DNA from: Calycina herbarum
Lineage: Eukaryota > Ascomycota > Leotiomycetes > Helotiales > Pezizellaceae
Direction: 5' to 3'
DNA: 64,000 nt
Assembly: GCA_001414485.1 (NCBI GenBank)
Contig: LLEY01000102.1
Span: 124,001 to 188,000, forward strand
In this document: piece by piece, positions 24,301 to 34,048 of the stretch
Numbering within the stretch: the stretch's first letter is position 1
Layout: each line of letters opens with the position of its first letter
The notes under the pieces: generated by a model
The model's database searches: none
What the model was told of the DNA's origin: nothing
Seen by the model: only the letters and a program-made list of their open reading frames with translations
Translations under genes and position numbers: made by a program

Positions 24301-26359
24301 AGGGGGCTATAGGATAAGTCGTTTACGTTCTCGTCTATAAGTTCGATCTTATAGTCGTATAGGCGACGAGGGAGAAGAGTATTAGACACAGCTTTGGAGA
24401 AAACGTCTACGAGATCCTAGTAGGCTCTAGGAAGGCTTTCTTAGACTTATAAGTCGTCTTTTTAATCCGTAAGCTTTTTTTCTATTAAGTAATCAATCTT
24501 ATAAAGAGAGGTACTAAAGGCTGTAGCTTTAGTGTCTTATAGGTTACGGCGATATATAGTAGCACCGATAACAGCGATGTCTACCAGTGGCAGGTCGAGG
24601 CATACACGTTTCAGACGTGCTATAGAGGCTTTACAGATATCTAAACCTATAAGAGCGTGGTTCATATTTCGTAAGTTGTTTTAACGGTCCTAGTACTTAC
24701 TATGACGTACGGCCAGGGGTGTAGTAGGCGGGCGCGCTAGGATCCGAGGGACTGGCAGCTCGTCGACAAGGCTTATAGACAGTTATAGGTCTTCCTAGTA
24801 TTTACGTATAACCTGTTCTTCTAAGGCCTGATCGCGGCGATCCGCGTTAGCTTAGTGATCTAGGTTTAAGGGCTAAGTCTATAGGATCCTAGGATCTAGG
24901 AGGCGTAGCTAGACAAGGTTAGGAGAAGGAGGGAGATCTACGAGCTATATAAGTTATCGCTAGCGGGGGTTGAGTTATACGTTAAGCTAGTTAAACTATA
25001 TACGCCTAAGAATAAGGTCCTAATAGCTAGTATTAAGGAGGACTATAGGGATGTTATACTATTTACAGCCGTCTATGTGTAAGTAAAGAATAATATAGTA
25101 GTCCACGGACTGTCGACTCTGTCTATCAAAGCCGCGAACTATAATAGGAGTAGGAAGAGTATAAATAGTTAAAGAGAAGAAGCGAGCTAGCCCCTAAGCG
25201 AACTTTATACTAATAAGTATAAAGCCGTTTACTCTAGTATTAGCTAGAGTAGAGGTTTTAAATCCGTATCTATTATAGACTAAGTTATAAGAGACTATAA
25301 ACTGTTTTCCTCTAAGTAGCTAACTTAGATCGATAGCTAACTAGCTAGGACCTTGGTAAAGCAAGCCTAGGGGGGAGACTTTCCCTAGACTTAGTTGTTT
25401 TCTAACTGTTCTAAGTCGGACGTAGGCTCCGCAAGCTTATTAACGTCTATAATAGGCTTAGAGTTCTTAGGGCATTCGCGAGCATAGTGCCTAGTCCTCT
25501 TACACTTGAAGCAGGCGTCGTCCGGTTCCTTATAAGCAGGCGTTGGTTTACGTAATAGTCTATAAAGGCGGGGGGCCGGGGTAGGGGAGGTTGTATAGAA
25601 CGTAGTTTAAGTAGTAGTGAAAGTTCTAGCTAGGCGGGAGGTAGTAGTAGCAGTTACAGGCTAGGGGGTGAGACGAGCGGTTTATAAGTTACTTCTACAG
25701 AGCTGAAGTCTTCGTAAGTTCTTATTAACAAGTCGACACTTGTTTGCTAGAGCTATACTTATAAGTAGGACGTCTAAGAATAGTAAGACAGACTGTTATA
25801 GAGGTAGCGTAAGCTTGTTATATAAGTCGGGCTATAAGTCGTCTATTAGGATCCGTCTAGTGCCTATAAGGTATAAGAAGCGAGTATAGAAGGTTATAAA
25901 AGTCTCGTTATCTCTTATAACGAGCTAGCGGAATTCGATATAGGCGTCCTACGCTTCGAACAGGTTCTCTAGGATATCTATAAGATATACGATTATTTCT
26001 TTTATAGACTAAAACGGCTTAGGTCCCTTCCGGTAACGGGGCACGAGATGCTTCTAAGTAATATTAGCTATACAGTTAAAAACATAAGCTATCTTTACTT
26101 CCTCTAGCTTAAACATAGAGGCGTTAATAAGGAACTTGTCCTTAATCTAGATCTTCTAGTTATCGAAGGTTAGAGACAAGCCATCTATTAGAGGCTTAGT
26201 ATTCTTAAGCTTAACCGTAAACGACCTATGTTATCTAGTTTCAGACGGGGTATTCCCTCGTAGAGGGGTACGGACATCGTCTAGTTGTTCTCGCAGTAGG
26301 CGGACCTGTTTCAGGGCTATAGCGAGCTGTTGAGCGTCCGTAGGCTGGTCGGCAGACAT
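21330..26359 (-). pseudogene. Gypsy-2 gag-pol remnant
   Basis: Gag opens at ATG 26359 (MSADQPTDAQQLAIAL). The CCHC knuckle CFKCKRTRHYARECP lies near 25510-25465. The RT segment about 24250-23850 shows KDQYPLLLIDETLARL, FIKLDIQ and YLNNILIYSEN (YLDDILIY with one Asp changed). RNase H runs about 23450-23080 with HNKEILAIIHSLE. The integrase zinc region CNCQTCRRSY lies near 22620 and the core at about 22560-22150. In-frame TAG/TAA at Gln/Trp codons disable it, but stops are fewer than in the outer element. Confidence 0.85.
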
Positions 26360-26578
26360 CGTTGTAGACGACTCAGTTATAAGGACAGAGGGTATAGGTG
26401 GAAGAGCCCTAGGCTCTTATATACGGTGGTAGGCGCGGGTACGCAGGGCTGTATAAGGCGCTGGTAGCATCTACGGGCGGTCTATACAGACCGTAGGTAT
26501 CGTGTTAGAATCGCAACAGATATTCTAATCCTTCCTAGGAGCAGTAGTAAATAGAGAGAAGAAGAGAGCTTTAGATAA

Positions 26579-26907
26579 TATAACAAACCTAATCTACTAG
26601 CCCTCTAGTAGTCATCCTTACCTATAGTATATACAAGTGTAGCAGATAATCAGAGAAGTAAGAAGTAGTTCAATTGAAGATCTAAAGCTACAGAAGAGAA
26701 GAGAAGGAAAGAGGAGACTTCTAGAGGTCCTATAATATAGAGATAGCCAAGGAATCGATAAGTTATAGGAATGTCGATCCGTTTGTAGAAATAGTTCCTA
26801 GCCTAGGTAGGAATAGTTCTAGGCTAGGCTAGGAATAGCAGGCTTTACAGACGCCGGCGAGCAGCCGTACGCGAGTTACGTGCTCGGCGGTGGCCAGGTC
26901 CGTAACA
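26579..26907 (-). repeat. Gypsy-2 5' LTR (329 bp)
   Basis: It starts TATAACAAACCT where the partner LTR has TGTGACAAACCC, and ends GGTCCGTAACA. TTCTA follows at 26908-26912. Confidence 0.9.
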
Positions 26908-26912
26908 TTCTA

Positions 26913-27640
26913 CTTATATTAACGATTTCGCTCTTTCTAAAAAAGTTCTTCTTTCTTTAGAAAGGTTTTCTTTTATATAGTATTTACCTCCTTACTATGT
27001 TTATTAGTATAAGAGTACTTCTACTTCTCTAACCTTTAACTCTTTTCTCTATATCTAGAGTTACTCTTTCTAAATTTGTATAAGTAGTTATCTAACTAGA
27101 TAACTTCTTTAATTATACTTATAATAGTTAAGAATTATATATTCTATTTAGCTATCTTCTTATAGATATATATTTTTAATCCTTTATAGAAAAGTTCTAT
27201 AAGAGTAATAGTATTCTATCTCGACTTTATACTATATTATTAAAATTTATTAGTATAATCTATTACTAATCTAGTCTAATATAATTCTAAAAGCTTATAT
27301 ATAGCTATTTAGATTATATTAAAGTCTTTAAAGACTTTTCTAATAGTTGCTTTAAATCCTCTCTAAGATTTAAACATAATCTTAGTTAATTCTATTTTTC
27401 TATCTTCTTTCTTATTCTTAAAGAAGTCCTTTAAATATAGCTAGGCCTATTCTAACGCTAATCCTCTAAGATAAGAGATAACGAAGATAGTTTATAAATT
27501 ATAATTACTTTTAAACTTATTAAAGTTAAAGTTAAAATAGATGTCTATTTAAAGAAGAAATAAGTCGAGTTCCTTTTACTTCTTATAATATATATCTAGT
27601 ATCTTAACTTTAATAGACTTAAGTACTTTGACCTTATAGA
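26913..27640 (-). pseudogene. Outer Gypsy gag remnant
   Basis: Minus-strand translation gives a Ty3/Gypsy capsid pattern: QIDIYFNFN near 27540, ISYLRGLALEW near 27470, FKDFNIIQIA near 27330 and LFYKGLK near 27190. Stops are at former Gln/Trp codons. The remnant ends at the Gypsy-2 insertion. Confidence 0.75.
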
Positions 27641-27819
27641 GCTTAGAGGTGTCCGATATACTAACATTGTCGTCGTTCCTAGTTAACTATATACCGGCAG
27701 GTGTTCTTCTAGTAGTACTTCTAAATATTCCTACAACGTTAACTCGACTAGTATTTAAGCTAACTATAGCAGAGGTTACTAGGGCTATAGCGACTAAACT
27801 TCTAAGCAGGTACTTAAAG

Positions 27820-28258
27820 TATAATAAAACTTAAATAAACTAAACAAAGATGACTAAGTCTCGAAGGTTAGTATACAGATAAGAAGTATAGATATACCGG
27901 GTTATTTACTTAGAAGTAAACTCGTTACTTATATTAAAGATATTAAATAAGATAATAAGATTAATAACTAAAGTTAAGTACGAAGCTCCTATCTAATAGC
28001 AGACGTACTAGTCTTATATAGAACTGTAGTCTCCTATTCTAATCGCTTTAGTCGCTCGCCCTGATCGCTTTAGTCGATAGGCGACTTAAGCGACTTAGGC
28101 GACTAGGTCACGTGATGTTTCTTACCTAAAGAAATCCATGGATCGCTTAGCTAGTCTAAGGATCCCTCTTTTTGTTTATAAGAGTTTCCGATAGTGCTTA
28201 ACCTGTCAGGGCGCCGCCTGGTCTTCACTCGTCACATGCTCACACGTGATTCGTGACA
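27820..28258 (-). repeat. 5' LTR of the outer Gypsy element (439 bp)
   Basis: On the minus strand it starts TGTCACGAATCACGTG at 28258 and ends TTTTATTATA at 27820. Its first 190 bp keep CACGTGA and GCGGCGCC motifs that are TA-converted in the fragment 2855-3048. The junction at 28258/28259 is a sharp boundary from TA-rich to ordinary sequence; 28259-28263 (TCGGG) is the candidate target duplication. Confidence 0.85.
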
Positions 28259-30230
28259 TCGGGGTCTTTTACGACAAATATTTCAACGATTTAAGAAGAC
28301 TGTGCTAAGATGCCCTGTCGTACTCATCCAGGCCATCAATGACAATAAAAAGTAGGCGATCGAGTGTTTCCAGGATCTTCTGCAAGAATTCTTCGAGTTG
28401 TTTGATATCTGTCGCGGGCTCGAAATTTCCAGAAGCCTCGGCCAGCTTATACTATTCGAAGAATGCCCCTTTAAGGCTAGGAAACTGTTGAAGAAGTGAT
28501 GGAATCAGAGCAGAGAATATGTAGGTAGCCTGGCCAGTCTCGTCGTCCCGGCAATAGTGGTAGCATATCTTGGGCCGAGGCATTTGGTGTTTATTCCGTC
28601 GCCTAAGCTCGTCTATGAGATAAGCCATTGCAACACTTTTCCCACAGCCAATATCACCAAGGATCACCAACTGCTGGGAATCGGAGGCGCGATACTAGTT
28701 GATGAACTTGGCATCTGTAAGCAAAAATTCGCAAGCTTGATCAGCTCGAAGATCCTGCAAATCCACATGGTGTTTACTCTGCTGACTCATCTTTCCACTA
28801 CCTAGCCACCTAGTTACTAAGGCCAGATTAGAATGTTACCAACAGATTTCATTTGTGAGAACATACTTTCATGATCATAAAGAATAGCTTTAACATCGGC
28901 AAGAATCTCCAATGTCGCTTTTTGTATAACTTTTTAGAGGTTCTCAGCGCGATTCAAAAAATCTTTGATAATATTTGGCAGACGGTCGTTTTCCAAAACC
29001 ATTCTCATCACTAGTTTTGCTCCTCTCTTGGTCAGAATCTCAACCGCGACGTTGTAGAATTCTAGGAGTTTTCCACATACTAATACGAGTGCCTGAAAAC
29101 TGTCAGAAAGGCTTCGAAAGATTACAATGCAAATTACCTTGTGTATATCTGTCGTGTTTGCTTTCTGACCGAGCGTGTCACAATCATCAATGTAGGATAT
29201 TCGCTCAAGCATTTCCCCGATTTGCTTCGCGAACTCGAGATCAGCAGTTGCGAAGCTGATAGCAAGCTGTATAGGTACAAGTCAGTGCTTCCGGCGTAAT
29301 CGCTCTCGCAGAAACTACGAGGCGGGCGTCTTCTGGGGAATGAGCTTACCGCTGTTACGCCTCTGACCACACCAAAGACCGTTCCTGCGGTGGGTTCAAT
29401 ATTCGCCAGTGGGCTTGCCAAATCTAATGCTAGCTTGAACCTCTCCAGCGGTACTTGAAGAGAATGCAAGTATCTCACACCTCTCAAGAAGACGGACTCC
29501 TGAGCTGCCTCCTTGTCAATCTCTTCAAGTTACCTGAATAGCTGTGCGACATTCTCGCCCTTGAGAATAGCAACGTCTGTGTCTTTCCCAAGACTATCCA
29601 CTGCCTCACGGTATGCTGTGCTCCAAATGTCGGAATAATTGGGATTATGTTTCTGTTCAAGGCCGATTGCACAAACCACCGTAAGGAGAGTGCTCTGATC
29701 GGATTGGGTATGAGCTGTATCATCTGTGGCGGGCGTTGAATCCCTAAGGGTATCTTGTGAGCTGGTGGATGTCGCATTCTGGGAACTTGAATCTAGGCTG
29801 CTGCCTGGTTAGCATAATCGGACTGGTGAAATATGAACACTCACTTGGCCTCAAGCCCTAGGTCTACTTGGGTTCTCGGAGTCGAATCAATACTGGCATC
29901 GTTCGAACGATCTCGAGATTTACGCCCAAGTCGATTCAGTCGCTGACGTAGTCGGTGCCGGAGACTTTCATTCTGCGTCGCTGAGGATGGCGGGGGACTT
30001 CCATTGGAATCGAAACGTTCTCTTAGTAGTTTCAGTGAAGTTGGTTGGGTTGGGTGACGCTCTTTCCCGCGCCTCGTTCCAAAATCACGCACTTCTGCCC
30101 ACGACTGCAAACTTTCCTAATTTCTTTCCTAAATGCAAATCGCGGAAGGACTGGAACCCCCTCGTCAACATCTCCTTCCTTTGCTACGCTTTCATCATCA
30201 CCATCGGTATGTGATTGAATATGACGCATC
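28259..30230 (-). pseudogene. NACHT-type STAND (NLR-like) gene, truncated
   Basis: N-terminal half of a fungal NACHT NTPase read leftwards. A basic Ser-rich start (RHRLRQRLNRLGRKSRDRS, near 29950) is followed by a helical N-terminal domain at about 29700-28950, of the type that precedes NACHT in fungal STAND proteins. The NACHT domain follows with Walker A GDIGCGKS near 28650 and Walker B LLFIVIDGLDE near 28340. Introns fit at 29267-29349 and near 29800-29850. Nonsense codons stand at 28452-28454, 28695-28697, about 28935 and about 29530, each one transition from Gln or Trp. After Walker B the usual DEC reads DEY. The sequence stops at the LTR, so the rest of NACHT and the repeat domain are missing. 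The start codon is uncertain. Family members act in non-self recognition; this copy should be dead. Confidence 0.75.
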
Positions 30231-30552
30231 CAACGCAAAGAGGAACTGACATAGCTTCAAGGCCAGGCTGCGTCCACAGATGCATGCTTGATCAATATAG
30301 CATTTGAAGGAACCCCCCCTTGGATTCTTACGAGCGCAGCCTCCACTTCAATCGCCCCCGTGGCTCGACCAGGCACCGTTCGCATATTCAACATAGATAT
30401 CAACCTCCACTTGTGCATTCGCTACTTCCTCTTGGCCAATCGTCTGGCATCACCAGTGTTTGCCCGACCCTCAGAAGCCGATAAGACGATAAGATTGCTT
30501 GGCCTCCCTACATCTCTCGGAATAATCTGCCTGCACCGCGATTTGTCCTGCT

Positions 30553-31266
30553 ATGGATTCCAAAGGAAGAAAGGAGGATACACACTTGCCCCACCCCCAA
30601 ACTTCCCCATGCGGCGTGGCGGGGTTATCATCTCCGGGCGGGGGCGGGGCAGAGATCGGAAAGGGCGTTCTTTCACAGCGAACGAGCTCAGTTCCAATCT
30701 TCAGCTTGCCTGGCGACATCCGCAATAAGATATACGCAAGAGTGCTCGTCGTGGCGCATCCACTCTTTCTTTTCCAAGACACTGGTTCTCAAGTGGTAGA
30801 GACTTTTGCGCCAGAGAAACCATTTCGATGGCTTGCATTGCTGTGTACCAACCACCAGGTTCACGACGAGGCCAGCGCAGTGCTGTATGGTTTGAACCAT
30901 TTTACGTTTATGGATACGACGCAGCACCAAGGTTACCTCCTACAATCATTTCTGAACTGCATCGGGTCCGTGAACGCAGGTCTATTGTCACACCTAAGCA
31001 TCAACTTCCCGGTCGTGGAGAGTGTAAAAGGTCAACCAGGAAAAGTCATGCTCAGGGATGATGACTTGTATAGTTTGAAGCTTCTTCAAAAGAAGTGTTC
31101 CAATCTGGCGACACTGGAGGCACTCGTTCATAGCCGAAACTCCAAATATCTATTCAATGCAAGCCAGGACGACGCACACTTCCTTCGAGAGGCACTGCCG
31201 CAAATTAACGCACAGCTAAAAGCTATCTCTTCACTGGAAAAGATCATCGTCACATCCTACGATTGA
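30553..31266 (+). CDS. F-box/2EXR-like hypothetical protein
   Basis: An uninterrupted ORF of 237 codons. Residues about 47-65 read FSLPGDIRNKIYARVL, the LP-x-EIRN-x-IY core of a fungal F-box-like or 2EXR domain. About 45 residues later comes LLCTNHQVHDEASAVLYGLN, the second conserved block of the family. The N-terminal 45 residues are Gly/Pro-rich and look disordered. The C-terminal half is predicted alpha/beta with no recognised motif. The gene is convergent with the DUF4202 gene, 312 bp between stops. No signal peptide or membrane segment is seen. Family members are numerous in filamentous fungi and mostly uncharacterised; a role as ubiquitin-ligase adaptor is only inference. Confidence 0.65.
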   Translation: MDSKGRKEDTHLPHPQTSPCGVAGLSSPGGGGAEIGKGVLSQRTSSVPIFSLPGDIRNKIYARVLVVAHPLFLFQDTGSQVVETFAPEKPFRWLALLCTNHQVHDEASAVLYGLNHFTFMDTTQHQGYLLQSFLNCIGSVNAGLLSHLSINFPVVESVKGQPGKVMLRDDDLYSLKLLQKKCSNLATLEALVHSRNSKYLFNASQDDAHFLREALPQINAQLKAISSLEKIIVTSYD

Positions 31267-31578
31267 ACTCCAACTCCTTTGGTGATGGAGTTGATGCAAG
31301 GTTTTGGGTGGCTAGTTTGCCTGGGCGATAAAGAACTATCGAGTTAACGGGAGGAAGAACCACACAGTATTTATGTCAGAAGCATCGTTTGAAATTGAAA
31401 GTCCTTTTTCTCCCCCACTTTAGAATTCTTCTGGGAGATCTCGAGATAGGGAATTTATCTTATTTCAAGAGACGCTACCGCATCTCAAATTTTATTATGT
31501 ATCAGCTCCGTCGTCTGTCCTCACCCCCTTTTCACCTCCACTGTTAATGTTTGCGGCACAACACTAGTATCACACCAA

Positions 31579-32219
31579 TCATCCAGCCAAAGCTTTCCCA
31601 ATCAGTTCTTTACTCGAATCGGACATGGGAATTTGCAACGCCAATTCGTGGCCCTTCTCGCTCATCTTCCCCCACGTCTTTCGTAATATCGTAATGATCT
31701 TCGTCTCGTCGTGCTCCTTTTCAAACGCCTCGAATTGATCATCCAGAAAGACCAAGCAGGCGACATCTTCTAGTATTTGTGTCTCTTCATTCTTCTTCAA
31801 ATCCTCCTTTCTTATCAGCCGAGCGACGTCTTCTGCCTCCTCTGCCGTGAAATTGCACCCAACGCATATCGCCGCTGCCAATTCTGCTTGCCTCTTCTTC
31901 AAGAATGTGCGCCAATTCAAGTATCCGGGCTTCGTCATGGGGTAGGAGCTGCGTGGTATTTCCCATCGACGGAAATGTTGGGCGCGGATTGCGACTTTGA
32001 GGGTAGGGGAGGCGTCGGGCGCGCGAAGGGAGAGGTAATGTGTCATCTGCCTGGCGTAGTGCAGTTCGTAGGGAACATCTTGGCCGTCGACAATTGAGAT
32101 TCTGGGATCTTGGGCTGGAAGTTTGTGAGTAAGCTGGTATCGCTTGGGTAACTGGCAAGTAACCAACCATGTGCTTCGTCGATTAGGGAGATGGCAGCTT
32201 CGTAGTTGGTTGCTGCCAT
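31579..32219 (-). CDS. DUF4202 family protein
   Basis: The spliced product is 195 aa: exon 1 32219-32168, intron 32167-32115 (53 bp, GT-AG), exon 2 32114-31579. The start MAATNYEAAISLIDEAH joins across the intron to AQDPRISIVDG, as in the family. Conserved blocks follow: LHYARQMTHYL, RAQHFRRWEIPRSSYP, GYLNWRTFLKK, RLIRKEDL, ILEDVACLVFLDDQ and LRKTWGKMS. The length fits family members, which are near 190-200 aa. DUF4202 proteins are often labelled glutamyl-tRNA synthetase-like in databases, but this protein lacks synthetase signature motifs. The His/Asp-containing helical fold suggests an HD-like enzyme (inference). All visible motifs are complete. Confidence 0.85.
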
Positions 32220-32643
32220 TTTGGATATATTAGGGCTATGGGGTATTTATTAATCGACCGGCGTGTATTTTGAAAGAGAATGGATAACAATTGAGCTACT
32301 CGTAGAAGTTTTGCATAGCAGGGAGGTTGACAGTCGGAGCTATTCCGAGGAAATGCTCGATATTATAATGGCCAGATTTATTGTACCGCAGGGTGTCATT
32401 AGCAATAATTACCCCGCAGGTTGAGCGTTTTAGCAATGATTGTAAAGCTCCCTGTTTAATTGGTCCTTCCGCTTTTTTCTCATAGATTTTGGGAAAGGAA
32501 GGAAGGACTCTATTGGGACAAAGTTTGGATGGAATTAATTTGACTCTCGAGTTGGGGTATCTACTGATAGAAATTCATAAGGAAATTCGTATTCCTGTAC
32601 TCGTTCTGCTGGTGGTACAATGGAATGGTCACACACGATCCTC
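32220..32643. other. Intergenic region between two minus-strand genes
   Basis: Upstream of the DUF4202 start and downstream of the next minus-strand gene's stop. I see no coding frame with splice support, no tRNA and no repeat. It should hold the DUF4202 promoter and the terminator of the upstream gene. Confidence 0.5.
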
Positions 32644-33259
32644 TCACTTCTTTCCTCCTCCAAACATGCCACCAATATATCCCCCTGCTCCCTTCACCCC
32701 ATCCACCGCTCCACCACCAACAGTTTGTGCACCGCCAGCAACACCTTGTCCCACGTTCTTTGCGCCCTCTCCAACTCCACCAAGCGGTCCATAACTTCCC
32801 TTATCGTCTTTCCCCCCACGCTCTGCTCGGTTGATTCCTTCTTTCGAAGCCAGGTTGCCAATGGGAGCAAAGAATCCATTCTCACCGACCTGGTTCCCGA
32901 CGAGGTTGTGTACATCGTCTTGGAGTTGGTCGACTTGAGAGATACCTGTTACTTTGCTCTTGTTGAGTGTGTCTGTTCTTCTTGTTAGCTTCCAACATTC
33001 ACAGAACGGATATAACTGTGAAGAGAGCTTGCGTACCTTTCGTGGCATAACTGGCTTTGTTATCACCGCGTCCGAACCACCGCAAGTATTGGTCTTCGAT
33101 CCATGGCATCCATTTCTCGTATTGGTCGTTGTATACGGAGGCAGCCCATTCGCGGTATGTTTGCTTCTTCTTCTGTTCTTCGGGAAGGTTGTTGTACATT
33201 TGTTGTTTTTGCTCCTCTGAAGGCTGAGCCATTCCAGTTGCGTTCTTTAAGCTATCCAT
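32644..33259 (-). CDS. Conserved small fungal protein, Gly-rich C terminus
   Basis: The product is 183 aa from exon 1 33259-33037 and exon 2 32972-32644, with a 64-bp GT-AG intron 33036-32973. The N-terminal part holds SEEQKQQMYNNLPEEQKK and a Trp/Tyr-rich block (YREWAASVYNDQYEKWMPW, QYLRWFGRGDNKASYATK). After the intron come a helix with VDQLQDDVHNLVGNQVG and a C-terminal run of Gly-x-x-x-Gly spacing ending MFGGGKK. Glycine-zipper spacing suggests membrane association or self-packing, which is inference. The exon junction joins two halves that both look conserved, so the model is sound. I recognise the type as a conserved Leotiomycete/Sordariomycete protein without a known function. Confidence 0.75.
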
Positions 33260-34048
33260 CGTGATGAAGTTTGTGGTTTTCTGCGAGGTTCTTGTTTTTC
33301 TATACTTTCGACAAATACAGATTGGGGGCAGAGAATTGTTGATATGGAATTGCTGTCAGAAAAGGTTGAGATCATCCTCACTTATACCTCACTCTATAAA
33401 CCAAAACAGGGTTGATTACATGGTGACGCCACAGCAAGAAGTGAGGCGTGGCTGAATGACGTCGAAGGCTCGTAGCAAATGATGAGCCTGCTGGGATTGA
33501 AAACCGGGTTTTGTCGTTTCACGGCAGGGGGTTTCATGACCCCACCAATCGTTTATATCCTCTTCCCCACCATTTCTCATGTAGAATATCACGATGAGGA
33601 ACTAGATGCGATGGACTCTTCACCGTGTTTCACATTCAATGTCTGGTTGCTTTTCCGGGGTTTGCTTGGGGGTTTAAGGTCTTGGTTCATCTTTGCTTAT
33701 TTTCTTTCTTTTTTAATTCCCCCACGATGGACAACGAAAATAGAAGAAGTCAGTTCTACTCCCCATGTTAATTTCTAGTAATTAAATTGTAAGAGCATTG
33801 TAGATAGGGTATTTACTTGATTTTTAGAAAGTTAGAACAGCGTGAGCCATTTACGCTCGCTTTTAATTCTTTTTTGGGGGGGCTCGTGATGGAAATTAAA
33901 AGTGGCAGTTGAAACGCCAGGTTCGCACCTACCTACCTATCCTTCGTTGTTCCTATCAAATTGTATAATCCCAACCCTCTTTTCTCTCCAACGTCCAGCC
34001 GCCACATCTCCCCCTCTCAAGCATAACCTTCAGCTCCCTCGCTCTTTT
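33260..34048. other. Intergenic region without recognised gene
   Basis: About 790 bp between divergent-looking ends: the promoter of the Gly-rich protein on the left and the 3' end of the DUF3176 remnant on the right. Short ORFs exist on the plus strand, but none has a conserved motif. A G7 tract stands near 33875. Confidence 0.5.

Larger units (their letters stand above)
20989..26907 (-). mobile_element. Nested Ty3/Gypsy element 2
   Basis: The element has 329-bp direct LTRs (20989-21317, 26579-26907), a TTCTA duplication (20984-20988, 26908-26912) and a G-rich purine tract beside the left LTR (plus strand CCCCCCCCTTT after 21320). It is oriented leftwards. Gag, protease, RT, RNase H and integrase follow from right to left. 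It interrupts the outer element's gag. It is less TA-converted than the outer element, with long stretches still readable. Confidence 0.9.
2855..28258 (-). mobile_element. Outer Ty3/Gypsy chromodomain element, split by nested insertions
   Basis: The 5' LTR lies at 27820-28258 and the 3' LTR remnant at 2855-3048. Its coding remnants are collinear on the minus strand once three insertions (6213-12541, 12854-19193, 20989-26907) are removed. Gag is at 27640-26913, the rest of gag, protease and the start of RT at 20983-19199, RT at 12848-12547, and the rest of RT, RNase H, integrase and chromodomain at 6207-3780. Each insertion is bounded by a 5-bp duplication. Removing them leaves roughly 6.8 kb, a normal Gypsy length. 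Stops are dense and RIP-like. The right end abuts the broken NACHT gene, so the element seems to have inserted into it. Confidence 0.85.

Noticed and set aside
27649..27834. 61-codon hydrophobic ORF on the plus strand
   Set aside because: It overlaps the outer Gypsy gag start and the LTR end on the opposite strand, with no motif of its own.
28557..29259. Plus-strand ORFs of 82 and 94 codons
   Set aside because: They mirror the NACHT gene, whose Walker motifs are on the minus strand.
31777..32170. ORFs of 106 and 127 codons overlapping the DUF4202 gene
   Set aside because: They are out-of-frame shadows of a conserved coding region.
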